Shown: positions 1 to 7,057, numbered from the stretch's first letter. The stretch: 10,135 bases of DNA from Acidobacteriota bacterium (GCA_003225615.1 QIAS01000197.1:16544-26678), one strand, 5' to 3'. The notes: generated by a model from the letters alone, not told the origin. Program-made: numbers and translations.

Positions 1-211
1 TCCGATTTAGAACGACGGCCCGCACACTTTTTGCAAATTTTAGAGCCAGAATTGGCCAGCGCTAAACGGACGTTCAGGCAGCCCATGGCCTTCGCTCACG
101 CCGCGAAGCCATTCCTCACGGGGTCGTTCGAAGGTAATTTTATATAGATTACACCAATTTGGCGTGGCGTGGCCCAGGTGAGAATTGTTGCGACTGGCTG
201 GAACCCCCCTT

Positions 212-1222
212 CTACCTTCCTCCCGGAAACAGCTTGTTCATGAATTCCTTGTCTTCCAAGATGGGAGCGAAGTCTTTTTCGTAGCTGACCTCAGCCTCCC
301 ATTGCTTGCGGAAGTTCGGATCGAGTTCCTTGGCTTTCTGAAATTCCTCGAGGGCGGTTTTCTTGTCGCCCGCCAGATAATCGAGAAACGCCAGGCCCAT
401 ATGGCTGTCGGGGTTATTCGGGGAGTAGCGAACCGCCTTTTCGGCCGCTTCGCGCGCTTCGGGGAGTTTCTTGGCCTCAAGGAGCTTATAGGAACGGTCA
501 CCCCAGTTGTAAGCCAACGCAGCATCGAGCAGACGGCGCAGTTCCTTGAACGGATCCGGATTGTCGTCCACATTGATGTAGAGGTAACGATCGTTGTTGG
601 TGTTGCGGCCGCACTCTTTGCAGACGATCAGCATGGAGGCCGATTGGCGCCCGCGCTTGTCTCCGCCCTGCGCGTCACCCGCTTTCAGTGCGGCGTAAAG
701 TTTCTCCGCCAGCTCACCTTGCCCCGACTCAAAGGCTTTGCCCATCGCTTCCGGCACTTGTGGGCCGACCAGGATATTTCCCTGCGCCGCCCAGTTCGCG
801 CCTTTCTGGCCACCTGCCCAGTTCGGCGCGTGTGGCGCGGTATAGGTGACGACGTTGCCTTTGGCATCGACAATTGCAAACTGCCGGCCATCTTTCCCGG
901 GGAATGTATCTTCTGTCAGCATGCGGTCGGCTACCTGCTGGGCCGTCAGGCCCTGTCGCAATAATTCCAGACCCTTGGGACCGTATCCCACGTTGACGTC
1001 AGCCTGGGTTGCCACAGCTCCCACGTTGGCTTCGGCCCAGGGCACCACCGAGCCGACCGAGAAATAGCGGGAGGCGACTGCGATTCCCATTTGGCCGGTG
1101 GCTCCGTCGCGCGCGACGATGGAAAAGGTGGAGACGTCTTCATGCAACACTGCCGGGCGATCACCGGCCAGTGCGCGGGTGAGGAGAAGAAGCAGCGTGC
1201 CGATCGTGAATAAGCTCTTCAT
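212..1222 (-). CDS. Secreted DUF1028 (Ntn-hydrolase-like) protein with C-terminal TPR region
   Basis: The 336-residue product starts with a signal peptide (about residues 1-20, hydrophobic run LLLLL, likely cut near ALA-G-D), so it should be exported. Residues 32-200 match the DUF1028 family: TFSIVARD (32-39), GIAVASRYFSVGSVVPWA (46-63), VGAVATQADVN (67-77), YGPKGLELL (80-88), the AQGN motif (146-149) and GGDKRGRQSAS (186-196). DUF1028 has an Ntn-hydrolase-like fold, but its substrate is not established. A CKECG motif (201-205) follows, and residues about 244-306 look like two TPR helical hairpins (LPEAREAAEKAV, KKTALEEFQKAKELDP), which suggests protein binding. The ATG at 1222 is supported by GGAG (1230-1233) seven bases upstream. 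It lies 81 bp downstream of the receptor gene, beyond a terminator. The family call is strong; the function is unknown. Confidence 0.9.
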   Translation of the reverse strand: MKSLFTIGTLLLLLTRALAGDRPAVLHEDVSTFSIVARDGATGQMGIAVASRYFSVGSVVPWAEANVGAVATQADVNVGYGPKGLELLRQGLTAQQVADRMLTEDTFPGKDGRQFAIVDAKGNVVTYTAPHAPNWAGGQKGANWAAQGNILVGPQVPEAMGKAFESGQGELAEKLYAALKAGDAQGGDKRGRQSASMLIVCKECGRNTNNDRYLYINVDDNPDPFKELRRLLDAALAYNWGDRSYKLLEAKKLPEAREAAEKAVRYSPNNPDSHMGLAFLDYLAGDKKTALEEFQKAKELDPNFRKQWEAEVSYEKDFAPILEDKEFMNKLFPGGR

Positions 1223-1249
1223 GTAAGCACTCCAGAAAATGAGCGTGGA

Positions 1250-1266
1250 TTTTTAAGACTTAAAAA
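1250..1266. repeat. 17-bp AT-rich palindrome upstream of the DUF1028 gene
   Basis: TTTTTAAG and CTTAAAAA form perfect 8-bp arms around a single central A. The palindrome sits between the receptor terminator, whose T-run it overlaps, and the Shine-Dalgarno of the DUF1028 gene. It could be an operator, a second weak hairpin in the readthrough RNA, or simply AT-rich sequence. The symmetry is seen directly; any role is inference. Confidence 0.55.
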
Positions 1267-1292
1267 AGGTGGGCCGGCTTTTGGACCGGCCC
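1262..1292 (-). terminator. Intrinsic terminator of the TonB-dependent receptor gene
   Basis: Read on the minus strand, GGGCCGG (1292-1286) pairs with CCGGCCC (1277-1271) over an 8-nt loop. After a 3-nt gap comes a run of six T (1267-1262). The hairpin begins 11 bp past the receptor stop codon (TAA at 1304-1306). It separates the receptor from the DUF1028 gene and should end, or at least reduce, transcription between them. Confidence 0.8.
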
Positions 1293-1303
1293 TGGTGCTG
1301 CGT

Positions 1304-4204
1304 TTAGAACGTCACCCGCAATCCGAATTTTGCAACAAAGGGATGCAACACATCCGATGGTTGCCGCAAACTACCGAAAGAATTGGACTCAGAAACCACG
1401 GTATTGGCGTTGGTCAGGTTATCTAAGTCAATGATGGGCTCGACGTTCAGCTTGCCTTCCCGGAAACTCGTAGGCCGCGAGATTCGCAGGTTAAGCAAAT
1501 TTACGCTGGGCAGCCGCGTTTGTCCGGCGGGAGCAAGAATCACGGTCTCGGAGAACTGCTTCAGGTCAGTTTGCGATGAGTCCTGAAACGTCTCCACCGG
1601 TTGAAATGGGTAGCCAGTGTAGTGCTGGAAGTTCACACTCGAGGTGATGTGGTAAGGAAATTCGTAGGTGCCGGCCAGCTTGAACACATAAGTGGCATCG
1701 TAGTTCAGATAGCTGTTCCGGCGATTAATCTCCTTGTTGGGATTATTGAAGTCATCGGTAGCCGAACCATTGAGGAACGCCGGTGAAAAGACTCCCTTGT
1801 TGCGCTGGATGGTAAAGCCGCCCAGCACTTGCCAACGCTTGGTGAGTCTTTTGATCGCGGTGAACTCGACTCCATGATAGGAGTTGTCATCGAGTTCAGA
1901 GATATTGGTCACTACTAGATCGCTCTGCCCGACTTTAGCGGGATCCGTAATGGTGAATAGTGTCATCGGCTGTCCGGTGACCCCATTCGTAATCGGCGCT
2001 CCTCCGATCGTGGTGATCGGGGAATAGTCAGACGGCAAGATGGCCGCATTGCGCTGCGCGATCAGATTTTTGTTGGTACGGTAGTAGTAATTGACCCCAA
2101 CGTGCAGATCTTCGAAGACCTGCTGGTCCCAGCCCACGGAGAACTGGTCGGAATAGGGCCGTTGTATCTTGGGATCTATACGGGTAGCAATTCCGCCGAA
2201 CTGAAACAGCCTGTTCTGGGCCGGAATCGCTGGATTCAGGAATTCGCTGATTTGAGGAATGCCGTCACCATTCGGATCCGTCCAACCATAACCTGCACCA
2301 CCCAACCCGTTTGCATTGACCGCCTCTGCCAGTTCCGTTCCTTCGATACGGAAAAAGCGGCTGTAGGAAGCGCGCAGAACGGATCGTCCTTTCCCCTTCA
2401 GGTCGTAGGCAACACCCAGGCGGGGAGCGACGTTGTTCCAACTGGCGACGTCTGGGGATTGCGCAAATGATCGAGTCGCAAAAAGGTTTACAAAAGGTCC
2501 GCTGCTGGGACTGCTCTGCGCCGGGTTGAAAGTGCGGAAGTGCTCATAACGGAGCCCGAGATTGAGTGTAAGCCGCTGCTTCACCGTCCACGCGTCCTGC
2601 ACGAAGATCGCCGCGTCATGGAAGATCGCTTCTTCGCGCACCGGCGTGTTGAAGATAGTCACCTGCAACGGCGTGGTATACGGAGGCAGGTTAGGATCGG
2701 TTGTGTTGAACTGCGCCGTGAGGCCTTGATTGACGTCGTAGAAGTTTCCGTTCTTGCTCCTGCCAAACTCGTAACCGAATTTAAAGTTGTGGCTGCCCGA
2801 CAGGAATGCGCCCTTGTAATATGAGGCGCTCACCGCAAACCGGGTGGTCTGCGCCGGATTCAGATAATTGAACGGTGCTGCCCCAGTCTCCGTGGACTTC
2901 CCCTGATCTGTCTTATTGATATCGTTGGGACCGACCGTCCGCTGGTAGCCCAAAGGAAACAGCAGATGCATGTAGCCAATACGAGCATCCAGGAGGAAAT
3001 TGTTACTGATCTGGCTGGTCCATTGCGCCTGGAGGAGGTAAGCCGGCTCAATCTGTAACCAGCTAGCCTGCTCATCCACAAACTGAAAGCTCGTATCGCG
3101 GCGGAAAAAGCGGTTCTGTTCGTTGTACAACCATTGAAAATTCACCCGATTCTTGTTGTTGATCTGCCAATCGCTGCGCAAGATCGTGTTCGATTGATGA
3201 TTGGTATCGGCGATTGGACCACCACCTTCGGACGGCGGCCTGTTGATGGCCAGAATGCTCTCCTTGATGTCGTAGCGGCGATAGCCGCCGAAAATCCACC
3301 AGCGGTTCTTGATAATCGGCGCTCCCAGATTAGTGGTCGCATCAAGGAGCATGGTCATTGGACTACCCACTTTGACCGGGCTGCCGTTGTAAATTGGCTC
3401 GGTAACGTCCTTTCGCGTTGCTGCGGTGTTGTAATAAACGGCACTGGTGCCGTGTATCTGATTGGATCCCGACTTCGTCACCATATTCATGTACACGCCG
3501 CCTACGCTGACTTCGGCCGGAGCGGAGTCGGTGACTACCTGGAACTCCTGCAGCGAATCGTGATCGATGTAGAAGGCGGTGAAACCGCCCGTAAAGCCCG
3601 GCCAGTTCATGCGCAGGCCGTTGAAGCTGTACACCTGCTCGCCCGGAATGCTGCCGTGCACCTCCATAGTGGCTTGTTGGTAGCTCTGGTTGCCGCCCAC
3701 ATCGAAGTTGCTCATCATGGCTCCAGGAGCCTGGGCGACAGTAGACCAGGGATCCCGCCCACTGGGGATGTTCTGGAGCAGGCTGTTGTCAAAAGTGGTT
3801 GGCGTCGCCACACTCTTCACGTCCACCACTGGACCTTCCGCCGGAACTTCCACGACCTCTTGACCGCCCCCCACCCGTAAGTGCGGGCTGACCGTAGCCA
3901 CGAATCCGGAGCTGATCTGAACATCTTTTTGCACGAAGCTCCGGAAGCCCTTTGCATCGATCGTTAGCTGGTATGTGCCAATGGGAACGAAGTCAAAAAG
4001 GTAGCTCCCGTCGGTTTGTGTAGTAGTTGTGCGAGCAGCCATCAAGGCGGGGCCTTCCAGCGTGACGGTGGCGCTGTTAACGGCGGCGCCGGAAGGGTCT
4101 TCCACCACACCTGTGATTTTGCCGGTAATCGCGACTTGTCCGAATGCAGCGGAAACTAACAGCAGGCACACTACAGCAACGAGCCAGTGAGACTTGCTGA
4201 CCAT
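1304..4204 (-). CDS. TonB-dependent receptor, Oar-like, with carboxypeptidase-regulatory-like N-terminal domain
   Basis: The 966-residue product is an outer-membrane beta-barrel transporter of the Oar-like group common in Acidobacteriota. A signal peptide (about 1-22, VAVVCLLLVSAAFG) is followed by a carboxypeptidase-regulatory-like beta-sandwich (about 25-110; GVVEDPSGAAV, TDGSYLFDFVPIGTYQL). The plug region (about 135-255) carries the typical GGVYMNMVTKSGSNQIHGT stretch (235-253). The rest is barrel with repeated aromatic beta-strands, and the last residue is Phe (LRVTF), as expected for a BAM-recognised C-terminus. I see no clear TonB box. The ATG at 4204 is preceded by GAGGGGG (4211-4217) six bases upstream. 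A promoter lies about 110-135 bp upstream and a terminator follows the stop. The substrate cannot be read from the sequence; Oar-like receptors are often suspected of binding peptides, glycans or metal complexes. Confidence 0.93.
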   Translation of the reverse strand: MVSKSHWLVAVVCLLLVSAAFGQVAITGKITGVVEDPSGAAVNSATVTLEGPALMAARTTTTQTDGSYLFDFVPIGTYQLTIDAKGFRSFVQKDVQISSGFVATVSPHLRVGGGQEVVEVPAEGPVVDVKSVATPTTFDNSLLQNIPSGRDPWSTVAQAPGAMMSNFDVGGNQSYQQATMEVHGSIPGEQVYSFNGLRMNWPGFTGGFTAFYIDHDSLQEFQVVTDSAPAEVSVGGVYMNMVTKSGSNQIHGTSAVYYNTAATRKDVTEPIYNGSPVKVGSPMTMLLDATTNLGAPIIKNRWWIFGGYRRYDIKESILAINRPPSEGGGPIADTNHQSNTILRSDWQINNKNRVNFQWLYNEQNRFFRRDTSFQFVDEQASWLQIEPAYLLQAQWTSQISNNFLLDARIGYMHLLFPLGYQRTVGPNDINKTDQGKSTETGAAPFNYLNPAQTTRFAVSASYYKGAFLSGSHNFKFGYEFGRSKNGNFYDVNQGLTAQFNTTDPNLPPYTTPLQVTIFNTPVREEAIFHDAAIFVQDAWTVKQRLTLNLGLRYEHFRTFNPAQSSPSSGPFVNLFATRSFAQSPDVASWNNVAPRLGVAYDLKGKGRSVLRASYSRFFRIEGTELAEAVNANGLGGAGYGWTDPNGDGIPQISEFLNPAIPAQNRLFQFGGIATRIDPKIQRPYSDQFSVGWDQQVFEDLHVGVNYYYRTNKNLIAQRNAAILPSDYSPITTIGGAPITNGVTGQPMTLFTITDPAKVGQSDLVVTNISELDDNSYHGVEFTAIKRLTKRWQVLGGFTIQRNKGVFSPAFLNGSATDDFNNPNKEINRRNSYLNYDATYVFKLAGTYEFPYHITSSVNFQHYTGYPFQPVETFQDSSQTDLKQFSETVILAPAGQTRLPSVNLLNLRISRPTSFREGKLNVEPIIDLDNLTNANTVVSESNSFGSLRQPSDVLHPFVAKFGLRVTF

Positions 4205-4311
4205 GGTTCACCCCCTCAGGACTTTGTACTGCGTATGACTGCGGGCACGGCTCAAACGCTGCTGGGAGCGCTGCTAGTATTGCCCTGAAAGAGTGGCGTG
4301 GAAAACGGGCG

Positions 4312-4339
4312 ATTCTACAACAAAGCCCCGCCCCGTCAA
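4312..4339 (-). promoter_or_regulatory. Sigma70-like promoter for the TonB-dependent receptor gene
   Basis: On the minus strand a -35 box TTGACG (4339-4334) and a -10 box TAGAAT (4317-4312) are separated by 16 bp. An AT-rich stretch (AAAAATTT) lies just upstream of the -35 box and could act as an UP element. Transcription should start near 4305, leaving a leader of about 100 nt before the ATG at 4204. Each box is one base from consensus and the pair points at the right gene. Confidence 0.7.
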
Positions 4340-4501
4340 CACAAATTTTTAGATTGCCATCCATGTGAGTTCTGAATCGGGACAAGCTGTACTGTGCGAG
4401 AAGGTCAGCGCGGCTGATTGATGAAAACACGGGGCCGCGAACGCTTTGAACAGGCGCTGTATTGTTGTGGAAGCCTTTCCATGCGAAGATTTAAGACGGA
4501 C

Positions 4502-4586
4502 GCGAAAGTGGCGGAATTGGCAGACGCACCAGACTTAGGATCTGGCGGGGAAACCCGTGGGGGTTCGAGTCCCCCCTTTCGCACCA
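4502..4586 (+). tRNA. tRNA-Leu (anticodon UAG), CCA end encoded
   Basis: A full 85-nt class II cloverleaf can be drawn. The acceptor stem is GCGAAAG (4502-4508) with CTTTCGC (4576-4582). The D stem is GCG/CGC (4511-4513, 4525-4527), with GG in the D-loop. The anticodon stem CCAGA/TCTGG (4529-4533, 4541-4545) encloses the loop CTTAGGA, giving anticodon TAG at 4536-4538. A long variable arm GGG-GAAA-CCC is followed by a T stem GGGGG/CCCCC (4559-4563, 4571-4575) around TTCGAGT. Discriminator A (4583) and CCA (4584-4586) are encoded. It reads leucine CUA and other CUN codons. No strong promoter is visible: TTGTGG (4465-4470) with ATTTAA (4489-4494) is a weak possibility. Confidence 0.97.
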
Positions 4587-4776
4587 GCGACTTGCAGCGG
4601 ATCGAGTCGGCCAGCACCCATCGATATTCTTACCGAAGGCTAAACTTCGCCAAGACGAATCTCAGCGGCCACGAGTGTTCCTGCAGCATCGCACCACGGC
4701 GCGACATCCCCGAAGGTAGTATCTGAAAATTAAGCGAGATTCACTGCGTTTGAAGAGAAGTCAAGCCCAATCATTA

Positions 4777-4817
4777 CCGAGGCGCAAGGCCTAAAACCCC
4801 AGGCCTTATCACCTCGG
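4777..4817. repeat. Long imperfect hairpin between tRNA-Leu and the Ig-like gene
   Basis: Outer arms CCGAGG (4777-4782) and CCTCGG (4812-4817) and inner arms AAGGCCT (4786-4792) and AGGCCTT (4801-4807) form a two-part stem. A CGC/ATCA internal loop separates the parts and the 8-nt loop is AAAACCCC. It lies 28 bp past the stop of the minus-strand Ig-like gene and about 190 bp past the tRNA. Neither side has a T-run, so it is not a standard intrinsic terminator, although a factor-dependent stop or RNA 3'-end stabiliser would fit. The rest of the 4587-4845 gap holds only a small CGAAG/CTTCG hairpin (4634-4649) and nothing else I can name. Confidence 0.5.
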
Positions 4818-4845
4818 CATGTGGTCGTTCGTCTCTATCGCAGCT

Positions 4846-5607
4846 TTACTGCGTCGTGAAAGTAGTAGTTGAGAATACGTTTAGGTTGTTGCCGGCCAAA
4901 TCCATCAGCGAACTGCTTATGGTTACGGTGTAGGTCTTTCCGCCGCCGGTCAGCGCGGCACTGGGAGTCAGCGTGAACGTCTTCAGATCAGACGACGCGC
5001 TGATCGTGGCCGGAACAATCGCGCCATTAAAGTCTGTCAATTTGAAAGTCGTGGTTGGATCGAACGAAGCGGCATCCATGGCTTTGGTGAAAACCGCTTT
5101 GACGGTCGTGCTGGTCGGAACAGATGTCGCCAGATTTGCAGGCGTCACAGAAACCAGTCCAGGCGTGACCAAATCGATGCCGGCGCCGGTGGTAAAGGAG
5201 CTGCTGACACTGCTGGCAATGGTATTGCCTGCCAGGTCCTTCACTCCGACAATGGAGATCGTGTGCGCGGTATTGGGAGCGAGCGGGACTGACGGGGTCA
5301 GTTGCAATCCGCGATCGCCATTGATAAGCGAACGAGTAATCGGGATGGGCGAACCGCTAACCTGCAAGGTCACCTGGCCGGTGGAGACCAACGAGATGGG
5401 CCCATCAAACATCATCTGCACCAATGTGTTAGTGGGCACATTAAGAAAACTGTTCGGGGGGCTGATGAGTTTCACCTGCGGCGCCGTCGTATCGGTCGAA
5501 GCTCCGGTGGTGAAGCATACTTCGAAGAACTGCTCGGCATTGCCGTCGAGATCTAACGCGTTTTGGGTAAATGCGCAATATGTTGTATTGGCGGTCACGG
5601 CTGGGCT
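4846..5607 (-). pseudogene. Big_5 Ig-like repeat protein, 5'-truncated (C-terminal part only)
   Basis: The open frame encodes the C-terminal part of a secreted or surface protein made of bacterial Ig-like (Big_5) repeats. Counting from the GTG at 5598, residues 1-36 are the second half of one repeat (TANTTYCAF, ALDLDGNA, CFTTG), 37-140 a full repeat (DLAGN at 121, SFTTG) and 141-250 a last full repeat (TPANLATSVP, DLAGN at 233, TTFTTQ at the end). The natural stop is TAA at 4846-4848. The frame is closed by a stop at 5608-5610, in the middle of a repeat. No signal peptide, promoter or Shine-Dalgarno exists for it, so the 5' part is missing. Its coding sequence shows no internal damage. At 5599 it abuts pqqE sequence on the other strand. 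Such domains usually act as spacers or adhesive modules in exported proteins. Confidence 0.8.
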
Positions 5608-5610
5608 TTA
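5595..5610. other. Rearrangement or misassembly junction between two truncated genes
   Basis: Left of about 5599 the sequence is minus-strand Ig-like coding DNA. Right of it the sequence is plus-strand pqqE coding DNA. Both genes lose their 5' ends at the same point. Because the frames overlap by a few bases, the breakpoint can only be placed within about 5599-5607. Confidence 0.75.
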
Positions 5611-6183
5611 AAAAACCGTGCCGCGCTGATTCCCACGCGGGAGCAATTGGACAAAGCCGCAGGAACAGTGGCGGCGGCCGAAGCGCGCCTGGCGGGGAAA
5701 ATTCGAGTTGATTCGGTCCTTCCGGATTACTATGCGCGCTATCCCAAAGCGTGCATGAGCGGTTGGGGACGCCGAGTCATGCTTATCGAGCCCTCCGGCA
5801 GGACACTTCCCTGCCATGCGGCCGGCGTGATTCCCGGACTTGCGTTTGAAAACGTACGCGATCACTCGTTGGAGTGGCTCTGGCGGGAGTCTTCGGCGTT
5901 CCAGCGTTTTCGTGGAGAAGATTGGATGCCGGAGCCTTGCCGCAGCTGCGAGCGCCGCACTGAAGATTTTGGCGGGTGCCGCTGCCAGGCTTTCTTACTA
6001 ACCGGTGATGCGAACGCTACCGACCCGGCCTGCTCACTAGCACCCGCGCACCACTTGGTCGAAGACGTGTTGCGCGAAACCAATTCGGGTGAAGCTCCCA
6101 CCTTGCGCCCGATGCATGCTTCGTCGCGACAGTTCCGGGACCCAACAGGGGATTTCTGGGCGTATCGGGTGAACCCGGAATAA
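5599..6183 (+). pseudogene. pqqE: pqqE 3' fragment (SPASM domain of PQQ synthesis enzyme E)
   Basis: PqqE is a radical SAM enzyme that joins Glu and Tyr of the PqqA peptide at the first step of pyrroloquinoline quinone synthesis. Only the last 194 residues are here, from GWALKNRAALIPTREQ onward; the radical SAM core with its CxxxCxxC motif is absent (the full family length is about 370-390). The SPASM region is complete, with seven cysteines in the family pattern at fragment residues 52, 72, 114, 117, 127, 129 and 145 (PKACMSGWGRR, TLPCHAA, DWMPEPCRSC, GGCRCQA, DPACSL). Homology stops at 5599; upstream in the same frame is the antisense of the Ig-like gene, with only a TTG at 5563 and no ribosome site. 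No other pqq gene is in the window. The reading frame is otherwise intact, so the truncation is recent or an assembly error. Confidence 0.88.
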
Positions 6184-6243
6184 AAGAACAAAAATCGGTA
6201 TGGGCCAAATCTCTGTCAGTGTTTGGAACACTGCCAAAACCGA
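6182..6243 (-). terminator. Intrinsic terminator of the small basic secreted protein gene
   Basis: Read on the minus strand, TCGGT-TTT-GGC (6243-6233) pairs with GCC-CAT-ACCGA (6205-6195), and the span encloses a second hairpin CAGTGTT/AACACTG (6217-6233) that shares one base with the outer arm. The outer stem runs straight into TTTTTGTTCTTTT (6194-6182). It starts 3 bp after the stop codon of the 71-residue gene, and its T-run touches the pqqE stop codon. It fits a terminator for the minus-strand gene; on the plus strand there is no T-run. Confidence 0.7.
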
Positions 6244-6245
6244 CC

Positions 6246-6461
6246 CTACTTAGGCTGAGATATTGCTGGCTTATGAGCCCTTACTGCAGTCCCACTCTTC
6301 TTTCTATGGGACCTTACGTGGACCTTTCGTCGGCTGTTGGTTGTGTGACTACGATGGGCGCTGTTCTGGGTGCCAGGAATGGCGCCGGCGGACGTAGCCA
6401 TCGGACCAGCAAGCACAGCGGCAAGCAATATCCCAAAAAGGAGCTTTCGAAGTTTTGTCAT
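6246..6461 (-). CDS. Small secreted, very basic protein (71 residues), function unknown
   Basis: Starting at the ATG at 6461, the product opens with a clear signal peptide: MTKLRKLL, then the hydrophobic FGILLAAVLAG, with likely cleavage near ATSAGA at residue 27. The remaining roughly 44 residues are rich in His, Arg and Lys (16 of residues 31-71; for example SRRKVHVRSHRKK at 43-55). The frame runs on upstream to 6698, but that extension is low in signal and the signal peptide marks this start. The Shine-Dalgarno is weak (AGAG about 8 bases upstream). The intrinsic terminator just after the stop supports a real transcript. I recognise no family. Similar short His/Arg/Lys-rich exported proteins occur in Acidobacteriota; binding to anions, metals or polysaccharides is only a guess. 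Confidence 0.6.
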   Translation of the reverse strand: MTKLRKLLFGILLAAVLAGPMATSAGAIPGTQNSAHRSHTTNSRRKVHVRSHRKKSGTAVRAHKPAISQPK

Positions 6462-6560
6462 GTCTTTACTCTTTAGCCTGACAGTGCCGAGAATAGCATA
6501 GTGAAATCGGATTGCCACTTTTTTTGAAGATAAGTCGAATGAGGATGGCAGTGCAAATAA

Positions 6561-6599
6561 CGGGTCGAAGGCTCTTTCAGGGTTATTTTCCCTGACCCG
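6561..6599. repeat. Nested inverted repeat upstream of the winged-helix gene
   Basis: Outer arms CGGGT (6561-6565) and ACCCG (6595-6599) flank inner arms CAGGG (6578-6582) and CCCTG (6590-6594) around the loop TTATTTT, with 12 unpaired bases on the left side. A small GCCGC/GCGGT hairpin follows at 6602-6616. The pair lies in the 293-bp gap between two divergent genes. It could be an operator or RNA structure; I see no T-run that would make it a terminator. Confidence 0.4.
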
Positions 6600-6754
6600 C
6601 TGCCGCCGCAAGCGGTGACTAAAGGCCAGTAGCCAGGCATGCAGGAAGACCGCTGCAGCGATGTGCGAAGGTGCGTGACGCTGGCACGGACGGGCCATTC
6701 CTAGGCACGCGCCAAGCCGCTTACCATCGGCTCATACTTTGGGAGAGAAAGATT

Positions 6755-7057
6755 ATGCAGCGTGAATTGATTCGGGAAGGGCTCCTTTTCACCCTGGCGG
6801 CGTCGTACGAAGAAGATCCGCACGAGTTCGTTACCTTATCCAGGCAGACAGTTGATTCCTCTCTGGCGCGGGAGGTAGTGGCGGAGTTGAGAAATGAGGG
6901 ATACGTGGAGGAGCAAGTGCGCGGCGTGATTCGCCTGACGCTTCGCGGCTACGAATTGCATAAGAACAAGCCGCTTCCATACACTTACCGGAACTTGGGC
7001 CAGGCAAGGGCTTCCAGCGCACCGGCATTGTCCCGTTTCGTCTTCGAAAACCGATAG
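6755..7057 (+). CDS. Small winged-helix-like protein (100 residues), unknown function
   Basis: I chose the ATG at 6755 because GGGAG (6741-6745) lies nine bases upstream; the open frame runs further 5' to a GTG at 6671, but those residues look non-coding. Residues about 5-70 resemble a winged helix-turn-helix: helices ELIREGLLFTLAASY (4-18), VDSSLAREVVAELRNEGYV (33-51, a likely recognition helix), then a short wing EEQVRGVIRLTLRGYELHK (52-70). The tail (71-100) is Pro/Ala-rich and probably disordered. No sensor domain is visible. It could be a small DNA-binding regulator, but no named family is recognised. The next gene follows after 114 bp on the same strand. Confidence 0.7.
   Translation: MQRELIREGLLFTLAASYEEDPHEFVTLSRQTVDSSLAREVVAELRNEGYVEEQVRGVIRLTLRGYELHKNKPLPYTYRNLGQARASSAPALSRFVFENR

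Noticed and set aside
87..110. Hairpin GGCCTTCGC/GCGAAGCC in the left flank
   Set aside because: It has a bulge, no T-run on either strand and lies about 100 bp past the DUF1028 stop, so I could not call it a terminator. The 1-211 flank otherwise shows no gene.
185..964. Long plus-strand open frame opposite the DUF1028 gene
   Set aside because: The minus-strand frame has a signal peptide and clear family motifs; the plus-strand product has none and is an antisense shadow.
3134..3880. 248-residue plus-strand open frame inside the receptor gene
   Set aside because: It lies wholly opposite the plug region of a well-supported TonB-dependent receptor and resembles no protein.
5563..5598. Treating the pqqE fragment as an intact short gene starting at 5563
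   Set aside because: The start would be a TTG with no ribosome site, and the first 12 residues are just the antisense of the Ig-like coding sequence.
4502..6183. Genomic island inserted at the tRNA-Leu 3' end
   Set aside because: tRNA genes are common integration sites, but there is no integrase or other mobility gene and I find no second copy of the tRNA 3' end within the window.
6680..6700. Sigma54-like promoter (TGGCAC) before the winged-helix gene
   Set aside because: The -24-like TGGCAC is present, but the -12 GC is not at the required spacing (CC is found instead).
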